NCBI GenBank assembly: GCA_029259535.1
Contig: JAPHEF010000002.1
Span: forward strand, 1 to 64,000
Direction: 5' to 3'
DNA from: Alkanophaga liquidiphilum
GTDB lineage: Archaea > Halobacteriota > Syntropharchaeia > Alkanophagales > B39-G2
Length of the DNA: 64,000 bases
The first letter of the stretch is position 1, and every line of letters starts with the position of its first letter. The notes beneath the pieces are model-generated. The model searched no databases, had not been told where the DNA came from, and worked only from the letters and a program-made list of their open reading frames with translations. Made by a program: the position numbers and the translations under genes. Positions 48,702-57,623 of this stretch are shown here, in pieces.

Positions 48702-49974
48702 CTCGGTCTAAGTTGAACAGCGAAAGCATCAAAAATTTTGTGTAGTTCAGCAAGTCTTCGAGGCGGACATTTTCGTTGGGAGCGTGCGCATTGCTCTCGA
48801 CGGAGCGTCCGACGCCGAACGCACATGCCTTCTGCCCCGTCTTCTGAACGGCGTAAGCGACATCTAAACTCCCTTGCACTCCGATGACATCCATTTCTCT
48901 GCGGAAAGCCGCTGAAGCGTTCCGCCGCACCTCCCTCACGAAGCTCTCGCTTGGTTCTGTGAACATCGGCGGATAAAGGGGCTTAAACCGCCATCTCGCC
49001 CGTATCCCGTGCTTCTCAGTCGCCTTTTTGAAACACTCCTCAAGCTCCCGTAAAACTTCCTCAAGCCGCTCCTCCGGGAGATATCTGCGGTCGCCCCGCA
49101 GCTCGCAACGCTCAGGGACCACGTTCTCCTTAATACCCGCATTTATCATCGTGACGTTAAACACCGCCCGCATGCGTTCGACGCCCGCAAGCTCCCTCAA
49201 AAACTGGCTACAAGGAATTTTCGAGGTTCGCCGCTCAACGACTCCCTTCAGCCGCAACAGCTCGTTCAGTAGCAAGTTCGCCTTCTCTATGGCGTTTTCC
49301 CCTATAAAAGAGAATGAACTATGGCAGGACCTGCCAAAAACCCTCGCTTCCCAGACAATAACGCCGTTCGTCGCCACGCAGACGCCATCGTTGTCCCCAT
49401 CCATGCATAAAAAGTATTTCCCGGTGAGGAACCCTGCATCCGCAAGATAGCAAAGCCCCGAATACGGGCCCACCTCCTCATCAGTAGTCAAAGCTACCTC
49501 CAAATCGTATTTCTGCTCAAGTTCTAACTCCTCAGTAATGCTTAGTGCCGTTAAAAGGCATGCCACCGCACCCTTAGAATCAGCGACGCCACGCCCGTAA
49601 ATCTTATCATCACGCACCGTCGCCTCGAAAGGGTCAGTGCGCCAGCCGCCGCCCGCAGGCACGACGTCCAAATGCGTATAAATAGTAAGGCGCTCTCTCG
49701 CTTTCGTGCCGCCCGTGACGTCACGCCGAGCCAGCAGGTTCACCCGCTCGCCCCGCAGGCACTCCTGCTTCTGCCTCACCTCGTAAACGTCCTGCGGCAT
49801 TTTAATCTTCTCGCATTTAAAACCAAGAGCCCCCAATCCCGAAATAAGAAAATCCACAATCTCCTCATAATTCTCGCCCGGCGGCACGTCCGTCCGAATC
49901 GCTACGAGCTCTTTCAGCAAATTTAGCAACTCGTCCTCCCTCTTTTTTATTTCCTCATTTATTTGCATCGGCAT
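48694..49974 (-). CDS. M20 family metallopeptidase (ArgE/DapE-like)
   Basis: The protein of about 426 residues has the M20 metal and catalytic motifs: YTHLDVVPAGGGW (metal His-Asp), GRGVADSKGAV (bridging Asp), ALTTDEEVG (catalytic and metal Glu) and the dimerisation domain SCHSSFS with FNVTMINAGIKENVVPERCEL. The substrate is an acylated amino acid or peptide; ArgE and DapE activities cannot be separated here. It is coupled to the GNAT gene. Start ATG 49974 or 49968; longer frames run into the L18e promoter region. Confidence 0.83.
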   Translation of the reverse strand: MPMQINEEIKKREDELLNLLKELVAIRTDVPPGENYEEIVDFLISGLGALGFKCEKIKMPQDVYEVRQKQECLRGERVNLLARRDVTGGTKARERLTIYTHLDVVPAGGGWRTDPFEATVRDDKIYGRGVADSKGAVACLLTALSITEELELEQKYDLEVALTTDEEVGPYSGLCYLADAGFLTGKYFLCMDGDNDGVCVATNGVIVWEARVFGRSCHSSFSFIGENAIEKANLLLNELLRLKGVVERRTSKIPCSQFLRELAGVERMRAVFNVTMINAGIKENVVPERCELRGDRRYLPEERLEEVLRELEECFKKATEKHGIRARWRFKPLYPPMFTEPSESFVREVRRNASAAFRREMDVIGVQGSLDVAYAVQKTGQKACAFGVGRSVESNAHAPNENVRLEDLLNYTKFLMLSLFNLDRDD

Positions 49975-50054
49975 GTAGCTACTTTGATGCCCAATTATCT
50001 TGTAGTTAGCGCTTGCAGCAGGGAGTTTCAATTCTCTCAACGTCACGAACACAA

Positions 50055-50065
50055 TATTTATATAT
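50055..50065 (+). promoter_or_regulatory. TATA box of the L18e-L13-S9-RpoN operon
   Basis: TATTTATATAT lies about 24-34 bases before the L18e ATG (50089), a strong archaeal TATA element in a conserved ribosomal operon position. Confidence 0.6.
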
Positions 50066-50088
50066 CTGCATCGCTTCAGGGAAAAGTG

Positions 50089-50457
50089 ATGCGGAGAAGG
50101 CGGCGAGTCTTAAGTAAGAACATCAGGACGGTGCGGTTGATAGAGGAGCTGAAGAAGAAGGCGAAGGAGGAAGGCGTGGCGCTCTGGAAGGATGTTGCGG
50201 AGCGTCTTGAAAAGCCACGCCGCAGATATGCGGAGGTGAACCTCAGTAAGATAAACAGGTATTCCAAGGACGACGAAATAATTTTAGTGCCCGGCAAGGT
50301 GCTGGGCAGCGGCAAGCTTGAGCGTAAGGTCGCAGTCGCCGCTCTCAGCTTCAGCAAAAGCGCTTATGAGAGCATAAACGCCGTCGGAAGGTGCATGAGC
50401 ATAGAAGAACTCATGAAGGAGAATCCTGAGGGTTCAAACGTGCGGATAATAGCATAG
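50089..50457 (+). CDS. rpl18e: Ribosomal protein L18e
   Basis: The 122-residue product begins MRRRRRVLSKNIRTVRLIEEL and includes LWKDVAERLEKPRRRYAEVNLSKI and IILVPGKVLGSGKLERKVAVAALSFS, characteristic of eL18 of the archaeal and eukaryal large subunit. It opens the operon with L13, S9 and RNA polymerase N subunit, a very conserved archaeal order. The upstream longer frame is not used, because the TATA box lies within it. Confidence 0.95.
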   Translation: MRRRRRVLSKNIRTVRLIEELKKKAKEEGVALWKDVAERLEKPRRRYAEVNLSKINRYSKDDEIILVPGKVLGSGKLERKVAVAALSFSKSAYESINAVGRCMSIEELMKENPEGSNVRIIA

Positions 50458-50467
50458 GGGTGCTGAG

Positions 50468-50935
50468 ATGGCAGATGCGGGCGAGGAGAAGGTAATAGAT
50501 GCCGACGGGCACATCTTGGGTAGGTTGGCGAGTGTCGTTGCGAAGCGTCTGCTAAACGGCGAGTGGATTACGATAGTGAATGCTGAAAAGGCGGTGATTA
50601 GCGGCTCTCGCAAGATGGTGCTTGCCACTTATAAAAAAAAGTGGGACCGAGGGTCAAAAGAAAAGGGACCATATTTCCCAAGGATGCCGGATAGGATTTT
50701 AAGAAGAACAATAAGGGGCATGCTTCCTTATAAACAAGCAAAGGGTAAGAAAGCGTTTTCAAGGCTCCGTGTTTATATAGGTGTGCCTGAGGAATATGTT
50801 GATAGACCCAAAGAAAGGATTGAGGAGGCGGATATGGCAGGGCGGCTTATGCACTTGAAGTTTGTAAGGTTGGGAGAAGTTGCGGAGCATTTGGGATGGA
50901 TGCCAAAGGAAGGAGCGTCCGAGCCGAGGGAGTAA
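50468..50935 (+). CDS. rpl13: Ribosomal protein L13
   Basis: The 155-residue protein has the uL13 sequence VIDADGHILGRLASVVAKRLLNGEW and the C-terminal RLRVYIGVPEEY region. It has 10 bases spacing from L18e and 22 from S9. It stabilises the large subunit. Confidence 0.97.
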   Translation: MADAGEEKVIDADGHILGRLASVVAKRLLNGEWITIVNAEKAVISGSRKMVLATYKKKWDRGSKEKGPYFPRMPDRILRRTIRGMLPYKQAKGKKAFSRLRVYIGVPEEYVDRPKERIEEADMAGRLMHLKFVRLGEVAEHLGWMPKEGASEPRE

Positions 50936-50966
50936 TGGCACTAACTAAGCCGAAGGGGTGAGTGTG

Positions 50967-51383
50967 ATGCCTCAGCGGATTGTAAACGCCGTAGGGAAGA
51001 AGAAGACTGCGGTTGCAAGGGCGACGATAAAAGAGGGGCGAGGGGTAATAAGAATAAATAAAATGGCGCTCGACGCCATACAGCCGGAGGTGGTAAAGGA
51101 GAAGATTTTGGAGCCTATAATGATAGCGTCTGAGATTCTGGACGGAGATATGCCCAAGATTAATATAGAGGTGCGGGTGGAAGGTGGTGGCTTCATGGGG
51201 CGTGCCGAGGCGATAAGGACGGCAATCGCACGGGGGCTTGTGGAGTGGACTGGGAGTGAGACGCTTCGAGAGGCGTTCTTGCGATACGACAGAAACTTAC
51301 TGATAAGCGACCCCCGAAGGAAGGAGCCAAAGAAATACGGCGGGCGTGGTGCGAGGGCGAGGCGACAGAAATCTTACAGGTGA
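50967..51383 (+). CDS. rps9: Ribosomal protein S9
   Basis: The 138-residue product starts MPQRIVNAVGKKKTAVARATI and ends RRKEPKKYGGRGARARRQKSYR, the uS9 tail whose basic C-terminus reaches the decoding site. ATG 50967 is preferred over GTG 50958 because GGGGTGAG lies just upstream. Confidence 0.97.
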   Translation: MPQRIVNAVGKKKTAVARATIKEGRGVIRINKMALDAIQPEVVKEKILEPIMIASEILDGDMPKINIEVRVEGGGFMGRAEAIRTAIARGLVEWTGSETLREAFLRYDRNLLISDPRRKEPKKYGGRGARARRQKSYR

Positions 51384-51401
51384 GAACTTACAGGTGAGAT
51401 T

Positions 51402-51590
51402 ATGATTCCGGTGCGGTGTTTCACGTGCGGCAAGGTCATTGCGGACGTCTGGGAAGAGTATAAGGCACGGACTGAACAAGGAGAAGACCCGAAAACAGTG
51501 CTTGACGAGCTTGGCGTTCGTAGATATTGCTGTAGGAGGATGTTGCTGACGCATGCAGAGTTAATAAATGAGATTGTTCCATATTTGTGA
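51402..51590 (+). CDS. rpoN: DNA-directed RNA polymerase subunit N (Rpb10)
   Basis: The 62-residue protein has the zinc motif MIPVRCFTCGKVI and later YCCRRMLLTH, as in Rpb10/RpoN. It anchors the Rpo3/Rpo11 dimer. Its stop codon is the base before the tRNA gene. Confidence 0.97.
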   Translation: MIPVRCFTCGKVIADVWEEYKARTEQGEDPKTVLDELGVRRYCCRRMLLTHAELINEIVPYL

Positions 51591-51665
51591 GGGGTCGTGG
51601 GGTAGCCTGGACCATCCTTCGGCGTTCGGGACGCCGGGACCTGAGTTCGAATCTCAGCGACCCCA
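51591..51665 (+). tRNA. tRNA-Pro (CGG anticodon)
   Basis: The acceptor arms GGGGTCG (51591-51597) and CGACCCC pair fully and are followed by discriminator A; no CCA is encoded. The anticodon stem is CGGCG/CGCCG with loop TTCGGGA, giving anticodon CGG, which reads CCG. The T-arm is CTGAG-TTCGAAT-CTCAG. The gene begins one base after the rpoN stop, in the same direction, and lies before rpoK, so it is probably made as part of the polycistronic transcript. Confidence 0.95.
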
Positions 51666-51694
51666 TCATTTACTCCTTTTGCGAGGTTTGCCGC

Positions 51695-51892
51695 TTGACT
51701 GGCGAGGAAAGTTATTTCAAAGGGAAATACACGAAGTATGAGAAGGCGAGGATAATCGGAGCGAGGGCGCTGCAAATCGCAATGGGGGCGCCCGTGCTCA
51801 TCGAGACCAACGAAACCGACCCTATCGAAAATGCGATTATGGAATTCAACCTGGGAGTGATACCAATCACTGTGCGGCGGCGGAAGCATTGA
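51695..51892 (+). CDS. rpoK: DNA-directed RNA polymerase subunit K (Rpb6)
   Basis: The product contains YTKYEKARIIGARALQIAMGAP and IENAIMEFNLGVIPITVRRR, the typical RpoK/Rpb6 core. It stabilises the polymerase clamp. The start is TTG 51695, followed by TGEESYFKG; GAGGT lies about 9 bases upstream. An in-frame extension upstream would run back through the tRNA gene. Confidence 0.9.
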   Translation: MTGEESYFKGKYTKYEKARIIGARALQIAMGAPVLIETNETDPIENAIMEFNLGVIPITVRRRKH

Positions 51893-51893
51893 C

Positions 51894-52964
51894 ATGCCGA
51901 CTGGAAGCAGCAGATACAACAGCAATTATGTATCCAAAAAATGTGCAACCGACTGCGTAGCCAACAAGTGCGTAACGTTCTCAAAAAACGTTTTTATACC
52001 GGTAACTAACGTCTGCCGGAACGACTGCGCCTACTGCGGCTTCAAGGCGAGATGTCCCGAGGATGCTTACCTGCTCAGCGAAGCCGATGTTTTAAGACTT
52101 CTACAGACGGCACGGCGTAAAGGCGCCGTCGAAGCGCTCTTCACGCTCGGCGAGAAGCCCGAGGACTCAAAGTTTCCTCCTTACAAAAGCTGGCTGAAAG
52201 AGCTCGGCTACGACTCGACGCTTGAGTATTTGCGGGCGCTTTGCGAGCTTGCCATCCATGAAAGCATGCTGCCACACACGAACGCCGGCATTCTCAGCTA
52301 TGAAGAGCTGCGTTTTCTGAGGGACGTAAATGCGTCGATGGGCTTGATGCTTGAGACCATCACCTGCGTGCGTGCGCACGAGAGGTCGCCGGGGAAGAAA
52401 CCAGAACTGCGGCTTAAGACTATTGCAGACGCTGGGAAGCTCAGAATACCGTTCACGACGGGAATCCTCGTCGGCATCGGCGAGACGTTTTCGGACATCG
52501 TCGCCTCGCTTGAAGCTATAAAACGGCTTCATGAGAAATACGGGCACATTCAGGAAGTGATAATACAGCCGTTCCGCCCGAAACCGAATACGCCAATGCG
52601 CAACGAATCGCCGCCAAGCGTCGAGCTGCTGAAGCGAGCGGTAAGTGTCGCCCGCCGAATACTACCGGCGGAGGTTGCCATTCAAATACCGCCGAACCTC
52701 GTCCCGCCAAGGCGGCTGCATGAGTTTCTGGAGCTGGGAGCGTCGGACCTCGGCGGAATCTCCGAAGTTACCTTGGACTTTATCAACCCCGAAGCGGCAT
52801 GGCCGAGCGAGAAGGAGCTTGCGACGGCGGTGAAGCCGTTCTTGCTCAGGGAGCGTCTGCCGCTATATCCGAGATTTGTGCAACGAGGCTGGTATAGCGA
52901 GACACTTTCGGCGCTCGTGAAACGACATTCCGACGCTGCGGGATTCAGGCGGAGAGATGCATAG
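51894..52964 (+). CDS. cofG: 7,8-didemethyl-8-hydroxy-5-deazariboflavin (FO) synthase subunit CofG
   Basis: CofG is a radical SAM enzyme that with CofH makes the F420 chromophore FO. The cluster motif is NVCRNDCAYCGFKA (Cys 43, 47 and 50 approximately), followed by RLLQTARRKGAVEALFTLGE and HTNAGILSYEELRFLRDVNAS with MGLMLETITC. The length, 356 residues, is normal. CofH is not in the window. It confirms that this organism makes F420, in agreement with the FrhB-like gene at 14-15 kb. The ATG follows the RpoK stop by one base. Confidence 0.93.
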   Translation: MPTGSSRYNSNYVSKKCATDCVANKCVTFSKNVFIPVTNVCRNDCAYCGFKARCPEDAYLLSEADVLRLLQTARRKGAVEALFTLGEKPEDSKFPPYKSWLKELGYDSTLEYLRALCELAIHESMLPHTNAGILSYEELRFLRDVNASMGLMLETITCVRAHERSPGKKPELRLKTIADAGKLRIPFTTGILVGIGETFSDIVASLEAIKRLHEKYGHIQEVIIQPFRPKPNTPMRNESPPSVELLKRAVSVARRILPAEVAIQIPPNLVPPRRLHEFLELGASDLGGISEVTLDFINPEAAWPSEKELATAVKPFLLRERLPLYPRFVQRGWYSETLSALVKRHSDAAGFRRRDA

Positions 52965-53114
52965 TTAGGCGCTTTACGGCTCTCGGCGTTCAGGACGTGC
53001 TGAGCATTAGCGTCCGACGCCAGTTCAATGGCGAGTTATTTGACTGATAGGCTATTGAAGTGTAAAGAGAAGCCAATGCTCTTTAAATCTTAAAGCTAAT
53101 TTATAAAAAGAGAC
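52965..53114. other. Spacer with promoter of the chaperonin gene
   Basis: No gene is seen. TTTAAATCTTAAAG at 53082-53095 is a TATA-like stretch about 25-33 bases before the ATG at 53115. Confidence 0.35.
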
Positions 53115-54764
53115 ATGGCAAAAATCGAGCTGCCGCCGGGGGAGGTGCCGCCGGAGGAGGTGCAGGAGGCGAACGTTCTGGTATGTGCGGCATTTTCGGA
53201 GATGTTCAAGCCGATGCTCGGACCATTAGGCTCGAAAAAGCTCATAATGAAGGGCGCCTTAGAGGGCAAGGCGCCAGACCTTGTTGCGAATAACGCTTAT
53301 GCCATTATAAGGGAGCTGAAATATGGGCATCCGACTGCAGATTTGATAATAGAGGCAGGATTGTCACAGGGGCAAGACGCCGGCGACGGCGTCGCTACGG
53401 TCCTCATTTTAATCGGCGAGCTTGTCAAGCGTGGCTACGAGCTTAAACTCAGCGGCGTCCACCAGAACACGATAGTCAGTGGCTACGAGAAGGCGCTCAA
53501 AGAGACTTTTAAGATTTTGGATGAGATGGCAAGGACCGTGGACGTCAACAGCGATGGCATCCTGGAGAACGTAGCACTTTCTGCGTTGAAAAAGAGCGAC
53601 TATTGGGACGAACGTAAGCTCGCTGAGATAATAGTGCGAAGCGTTCGTAGGATTGAGGACGTGCGTCCGATAGACGTGGACGACGTGACGCTCGTCTCGC
53701 AGACCGGCGCCGCCGTCTACGACACGAAGTTCTTCGACGGCGTAGTTGTGGACCGCGAAGTTCTTGGAGACCTGCCGAAACGCATAGAGGGCGCAAAAAT
53801 AGCGCTGCTCGACTACCCTATCGAACACAAGGAGCCGAAGTCGAAGGTGCGGCGTGCAGGACGCCAGCAGGACGTTTACGTGAAGATAACGGCGCCATCA
53901 CAGCTCTCAGCCTTCATGAGGCAACGAAGAGCGCTCTTCGAAGAGATTGTCGAGCGTGTTGTTGAGAGCGGCGCCAATGTTCTGTGCTGCCAGCAGGGCG
54001 TTGACGACGAGGCTTTGGACCTTTTCAGGGACGCAGGGGTCATGGCATTGAAGCGAGTGAAGAATACAGACCTCAAGCGGCTGAAGCGGGCAACCGGCGC
54101 AGACATCGTGAAGAACGTCGAAGACTTGACGCCTGAGAAGCTCGGATACGCAGAGCTCGTCCATGAGGTCGAGGTGGGCAATGAGAAATACGTATTTTTC
54201 GAAGGTTGCCCCTATCCGAAGGCTTCTGCGATTATTCTGCGAGGGGCGTCCAACAGAGTTTTAGAGGGCGTGGTGAGCCAGGTCAAAAGTGCGCTGCACT
54301 GCGTCGCCGCTACCATCGAGGACGGCAAAGTCTTGCCGGGGGGCGGCGCCGCTGAGATTGAGGTGACAAAACACCTTCGGAAGTTTGCAAACTCGCTTCC
54401 GGGCAAGGAGCAACTCGCCGTCAACGCATTTGCGGACGCTCTCGAGACGATACCGTTGACGCTTGCAAAGAACTGCGGCTTAGACCCCATGGACACGCTC
54501 GTCGCGCTAAGGGCGGAGCATACCGACAGGAACAGAAATGCGGGCATTTCCGCAAAGGAGAAGAAGATAAAGGACGCTTTCGAGACTGGAATTTTTGACC
54601 CTTTGAGGATAAAAAAGAAGGCAATCATGTGCGCGACGTCCGCCGCCATCCAGATACTCAAAATCGAAGACCTCCACATTGCAAAACGCAAAGAGGAAAG
54701 GAAACTCGACATCGAAAAGGAAGCGCCAGAGTTTAGGTTTAAGGGCGGGAGGATTAAATATTAG
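53115..54764 (+). CDS. Thermosome-like group II chaperonin
   Basis: The 549-residue protein is a TCP-1 family chaperonin: MLGPLGSKKLIM near 34-45 (canonically LGPKGMDKML), NNAYAIIRELKYGHPTA, GDGVATVLILIGEL near 92-105 (canonically GDGTT), VLPGGGAAEIEVTKHLR near 409-425, DALETIPLTLAKNCGLDPMDTL, and an ending without the usual Gly/Met-rich tail. It folds proteins with ATP in a two-ring complex. The ATP-loop change GDGTT to GDGVAT and the altered PLG loop make it a divergent copy; the remaining catalytic Asp residues appear present. No second thermosome subunit is in the window. Confidence 0.9.
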   Translation: MAKIELPPGEVPPEEVQEANVLVCAAFSEMFKPMLGPLGSKKLIMKGALEGKAPDLVANNAYAIIRELKYGHPTADLIIEAGLSQGQDAGDGVATVLILIGELVKRGYELKLSGVHQNTIVSGYEKALKETFKILDEMARTVDVNSDGILENVALSALKKSDYWDERKLAEIIVRSVRRIEDVRPIDVDDVTLVSQTGAAVYDTKFFDGVVVDREVLGDLPKRIEGAKIALLDYPIEHKEPKSKVRRAGRQQDVYVKITAPSQLSAFMRQRRALFEEIVERVVESGANVLCCQQGVDDEALDLFRDAGVMALKRVKNTDLKRLKRATGADIVKNVEDLTPEKLGYAELVHEVEVGNEKYVFFEGCPYPKASAIILRGASNRVLEGVVSQVKSALHCVAATIEDGKVLPGGGAAEIEVTKHLRKFANSLPGKEQLAVNAFADALETIPLTLAKNCGLDPMDTLVALRAEHTDRNRNAGISAKEKKIKDAFETGIFDPLRIKKKAIMCATSAAIQILKIEDLHIAKRKEERKLDIEKEAPEFRFKGGRIKY

Positions 54765-54819
54765 TCCCTTACCTTAGACGCACCTGTGCAGAGTGTTTGC
54801 CACTGCTGCATGCGTGGGG

Positions 54820-56610
54820 TCAGGCGATTTCTTGTATAATTCTCGCATACGCGGGTCTTGTAATGAGCACGCCTATCAGTATTCCGACGATGGTAATGAT
54901 TGCAAAGCCACGGAGCGTGCCGAGCGCCATGAGCGCTAAAGCGAGCATCGCAACCGCCGTCGTAGCCGCAGATGCGAATATTATGTTGAAAGCCTCAGCG
55001 ACCCGTCGCAGGTAGACCTTTACGGGCGTTTTTCCCTTTTTCTTTTGCGTCGGTGGCGTTGCAGCGGCGCCGCTTAAAACTTCGTCGGTGATTATGACAA
55101 GCTGGTCGACGCCGGTTCCGATGACTGCGATGATGCCGGCGACACTTGGCAGATCGAGCTGCCAGCCGGTGGCAGCTGCGAAGCCCAGAATGATAATGAC
55201 CTCGCAAATTAACGTCATAAGCATCGGGAGCACGATCCGCCCATTCCGATAACGCACGTAAACAACAAGCGCCACGAGCATGAAGGCAAGAGCGGCGGCG
55301 AGAGCTGCCTCTCGGCGGAACTTCTCGCCGAGCGGCGCCGGAACTTCGCCCGAGCCTATGATTTCAACGGGCACGGGCAACGCCCCTGCCTTCAGGTGGA
55401 TTATCAGCTCCTTTGCTGCCCGTCGCCCATCTTCGCCCTCACCGGTCTCCGCAATCAAGTTATAAACGGGACGTGTCTTCAGCTCGTTTGCGAGGTCTGA
55501 AGAAAGCGGCGCACTGTATATTACAACATCGTCAAGAAGCATCGCAAGCTCGTGACGCTCAGGGTCATCCACCGCTCCGTATTTTATGCATGCATCCTGC
55601 AGGGCGGCGGCGCCCTCCCTCGTCAACGTGAATGGCGCACCCCAACGCTCGACGTCGTCGCTACGTCGCTGCTGCGGTATGGCGCTGACGCTCGCAATAC
55701 CCTCGTCGCCGTAAAGAACGTGCACCGTTATGTTTTTGATTTCTTCGAGCCGCATGCCCTTCTTGATTTCGCCAGCCTCACCTGCCGTCTGTATTCTTAT
55801 CTCGAACTTTCCGGGCTTCCCGATGAGCTTACGGGCGGTTGCTATGTCCACGCCTGCGAGGTCTATCAGGATTATGTCGGTGCCGACCGTCCTTATCGGA
55901 ATATCCCGCAGCCCCAGCATGTTAAGCTTCGTCTCCATGATTTCCTTCGCCAAATCCCTCGTTCCGGGCGTCACGCCCTCCACAAAAAATTCCATGCCAC
56001 GCTCGTCACGCCCGATGCTCGCATTCACAGCATCAAGCACGTTCTCCAGCTCTTCCTTCGAAACGAGCTTCCTTATTTCGTAAATCTCGACGCCTCGATA
56101 AACTGCAGGCTCAACATCTGCACCCAATGCATCCTCCAAATACCTTGTCACGACATAGCCCTCATCTGCCGTTATCGTAATTCTCGTGATGTTTCCAGTT
56201 TCCGTGACATTTTCCGGCGGCGCCGATAACCGCTCGATGGAAATGCTGCCGATATTCAGCGCTTCAAGCTCTTCATTGGTTAGAATTGCCGCAGTCTCAA
56301 GAACCACAGCGGTCTCGTTCTCTGCCACTATTTCTACGGATGTGTTCTCGCCTCTCCCCCTCAAAAGTCCCAGAATCTCGTGTTTTATAATTTCGCCTTT
56401 GTCTGCTTCAACCTTCACGAGAACGCCCTCAAGCTTCAGTTGCAAGTAGGAGCCGCCGACTAAATCCAAACCAAATTTCAGGTTCCCGTTAGTGCCTGCC
56501 CCTACGGGTGGCGGCGGATAAACGTAAATCACGAACAACGACAATAACACAAAAACCAAGAAAACCAACACCCGCACATCTCTAAGCAAGCCGCCACGCT
56601 CACTTACCAC
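54820..56610 (-). CDS. secD: Protein-export membrane protein SecD (archaeal)
   Basis: SecD with SecF helps SecY release exported proteins using the proton gradient. The protein of about 596 residues has one N-terminal helix, a long extracytoplasmic P1 region (LDLVGGSYLQL near 45), VDIATARKLIGKPGKFEIRI near 250, and five C-terminal helices (ALAAALAFMLVALVVYVRY, IGTGVDQLVIITDEVLSG, a SecD motif). Archaeal SecD is shorter in P1 than bacterial. Start GTG 56610 has GGGGAGG upstream; GTG 56619 is an alternative. It overlaps the SecF gene by 11 bases and comes after it, the usual archaeal order. Confidence 0.93.
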   Translation of the reverse strand: MVSERGGLLRDVRVLVFLVFVLLSLFVIYVYPPPPVGAGTNGNLKFGLDLVGGSYLQLKLEGVLVKVEADKGEIIKHEILGLLRGRGENTSVEIVAENETAVVLETAAILTNEELEALNIGSISIERLSAPPENVTETGNITRITITADEGYVVTRYLEDALGADVEPAVYRGVEIYEIRKLVSKEELENVLDAVNASIGRDERGMEFFVEGVTPGTRDLAKEIMETKLNMLGLRDIPIRTVGTDIILIDLAGVDIATARKLIGKPGKFEIRIQTAGEAGEIKKGMRLEEIKNITVHVLYGDEGIASVSAIPQQRRSDDVERWGAPFTLTREGAAALQDACIKYGAVDDPERHELAMLLDDVVIYSAPLSSDLANELKTRPVYNLIAETGEGEDGRRAAKELIIHLKAGALPVPVEIIGSGEVPAPLGEKFRREAALAAALAFMLVALVVYVRYRNGRIVLPMLMTLICEVIIILGFAAATGWQLDLPSVAGIIAVIGTGVDQLVIITDEVLSGAAATPPTQKKKGKTPVKVYLRRVAEAFNIIFASAATTAVAMLALALMALGTLRGFAIITIVGILIGVLITRPAYARIIQEIA

Positions 56611-57604
56611 GCCGCACACCTCCCCTTTGCGGCTTTGCCGCCTTCTCTACTCTCGCTGTTTTTGCGTCCTTCCGCCGCTCTGCAGGCGCACGAGCAGCCG
56701 CCCGTTCGCCAAGATAAAAGCGGAGGACGCCGGCGTTGAACATCCATGTGTTCATCAAGTCTGCAAAAAGCCCGAAGATGAGCACGATGGAAATATCTCT
56801 GAGCAGCGGTATCGGCGCATAGTATTCCGAAAACAAGGACATGCACGCTGCCACGACGAACATTGCGAAGACGGCAGAAAGCGTCGTCGAGGTCATGGTC
56901 AGCCCTGTTCGCATTGCTTCCTTTAATCTCTCAAGAACCTTCAGCATACCGCTTTTCTTACTCCTACCCGTCACGGGACTTGAGCGTAAGAGTTTTGTCG
57001 TCAGGAGTATGTTGCTGTCCACGGAGTAGCCGATGAGCATGAGAAGCGCAGCGACCGTTCCCAAGGAAAGCTCTAAACGCACTAAATTCAAGCATGCAGC
57101 CGCGATTATGATGTCGGACACTGCGCAGAAAACGATTGCTGCGGCGGGCACGGGCGTTCTGAAAACTATGAAAATGACGATCGCCATCAGCAAGAACGCA
57201 ATCACGAGCGCTTTGACCGTTTGTGCTTGTGCTTCCTTGCCGAACAGCGGACTTACGTCCTTTATTTCGTAATCGGGGTAGCTGGTGACGAGCTGGATGA
57301 GTTTCTCCTTCTCCTCATTGCTCATCGGTCCGAACTGCAAGATTTTCTCGTCGCCTGCCTCTCGGATGATGACGTTCGGGAACTCTGAGAATTTTGCAAG
57401 GAGTTCGTCTTTGCTCTCCGCCGTCGTGATTCTCACGAGTGTGCCGCCCGTGAAGTCCATGCCGAGCTTGACTGGCGTCCCGAAGGCGAGTTGTGAATAT
57501 GCAAGCACGCTCGCCGCCAGCAGCAACACAATTAACGGGACCACAACGAGCCTCTTTGCGTCAAACCCCGTAACCCTCTCGACTACAGCGTCCAGCAGCG
57601 GCAT
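56600..57604 (-). CDS. secF: Protein-export membrane protein SecF (archaeal)
   Basis: The protein of about 334 residues has the SecF N-terminal helix (VVPLIVLLLAASVLAYS), LGMDFTGGTLVRI, and five further helices with LMLIGYSVDSNILLTTKLLR and TSTTLSAVFAMFVVAA. The C-terminus is charged and basic (about 45 residues, R/A/K-rich), longer than usual. Start ATG 57604 has GAGGGA upstream; GTG 57610 is also possible. Confidence 0.93.
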   Translation of the reverse strand: MPLLDAVVERVTGFDAKRLVVVPLIVLLLAASVLAYSQLAFGTPVKLGMDFTGGTLVRITTAESKDELLAKFSEFPNVIIREAGDEKILQFGPMSNEEKEKLIQLVTSYPDYEIKDVSPLFGKEAQAQTVKALVIAFLLMAIVIFIVFRTPVPAAAIVFCAVSDIIIAAACLNLVRLELSLGTVAALLMLIGYSVDSNILLTTKLLRSSPVTGRSKKSGMLKVLERLKEAMRTGLTMTSTTLSAVFAMFVVAACMSLFSEYYAPIPLLRDISIVLIFGLFADLMNTWMFNAGVLRFYLGERAAARAPAERRKDAKTARVEKAAKPQRGGVRRGK

Positions 57605-57623
57605 CGGCACTTCCCTCTAAAGG

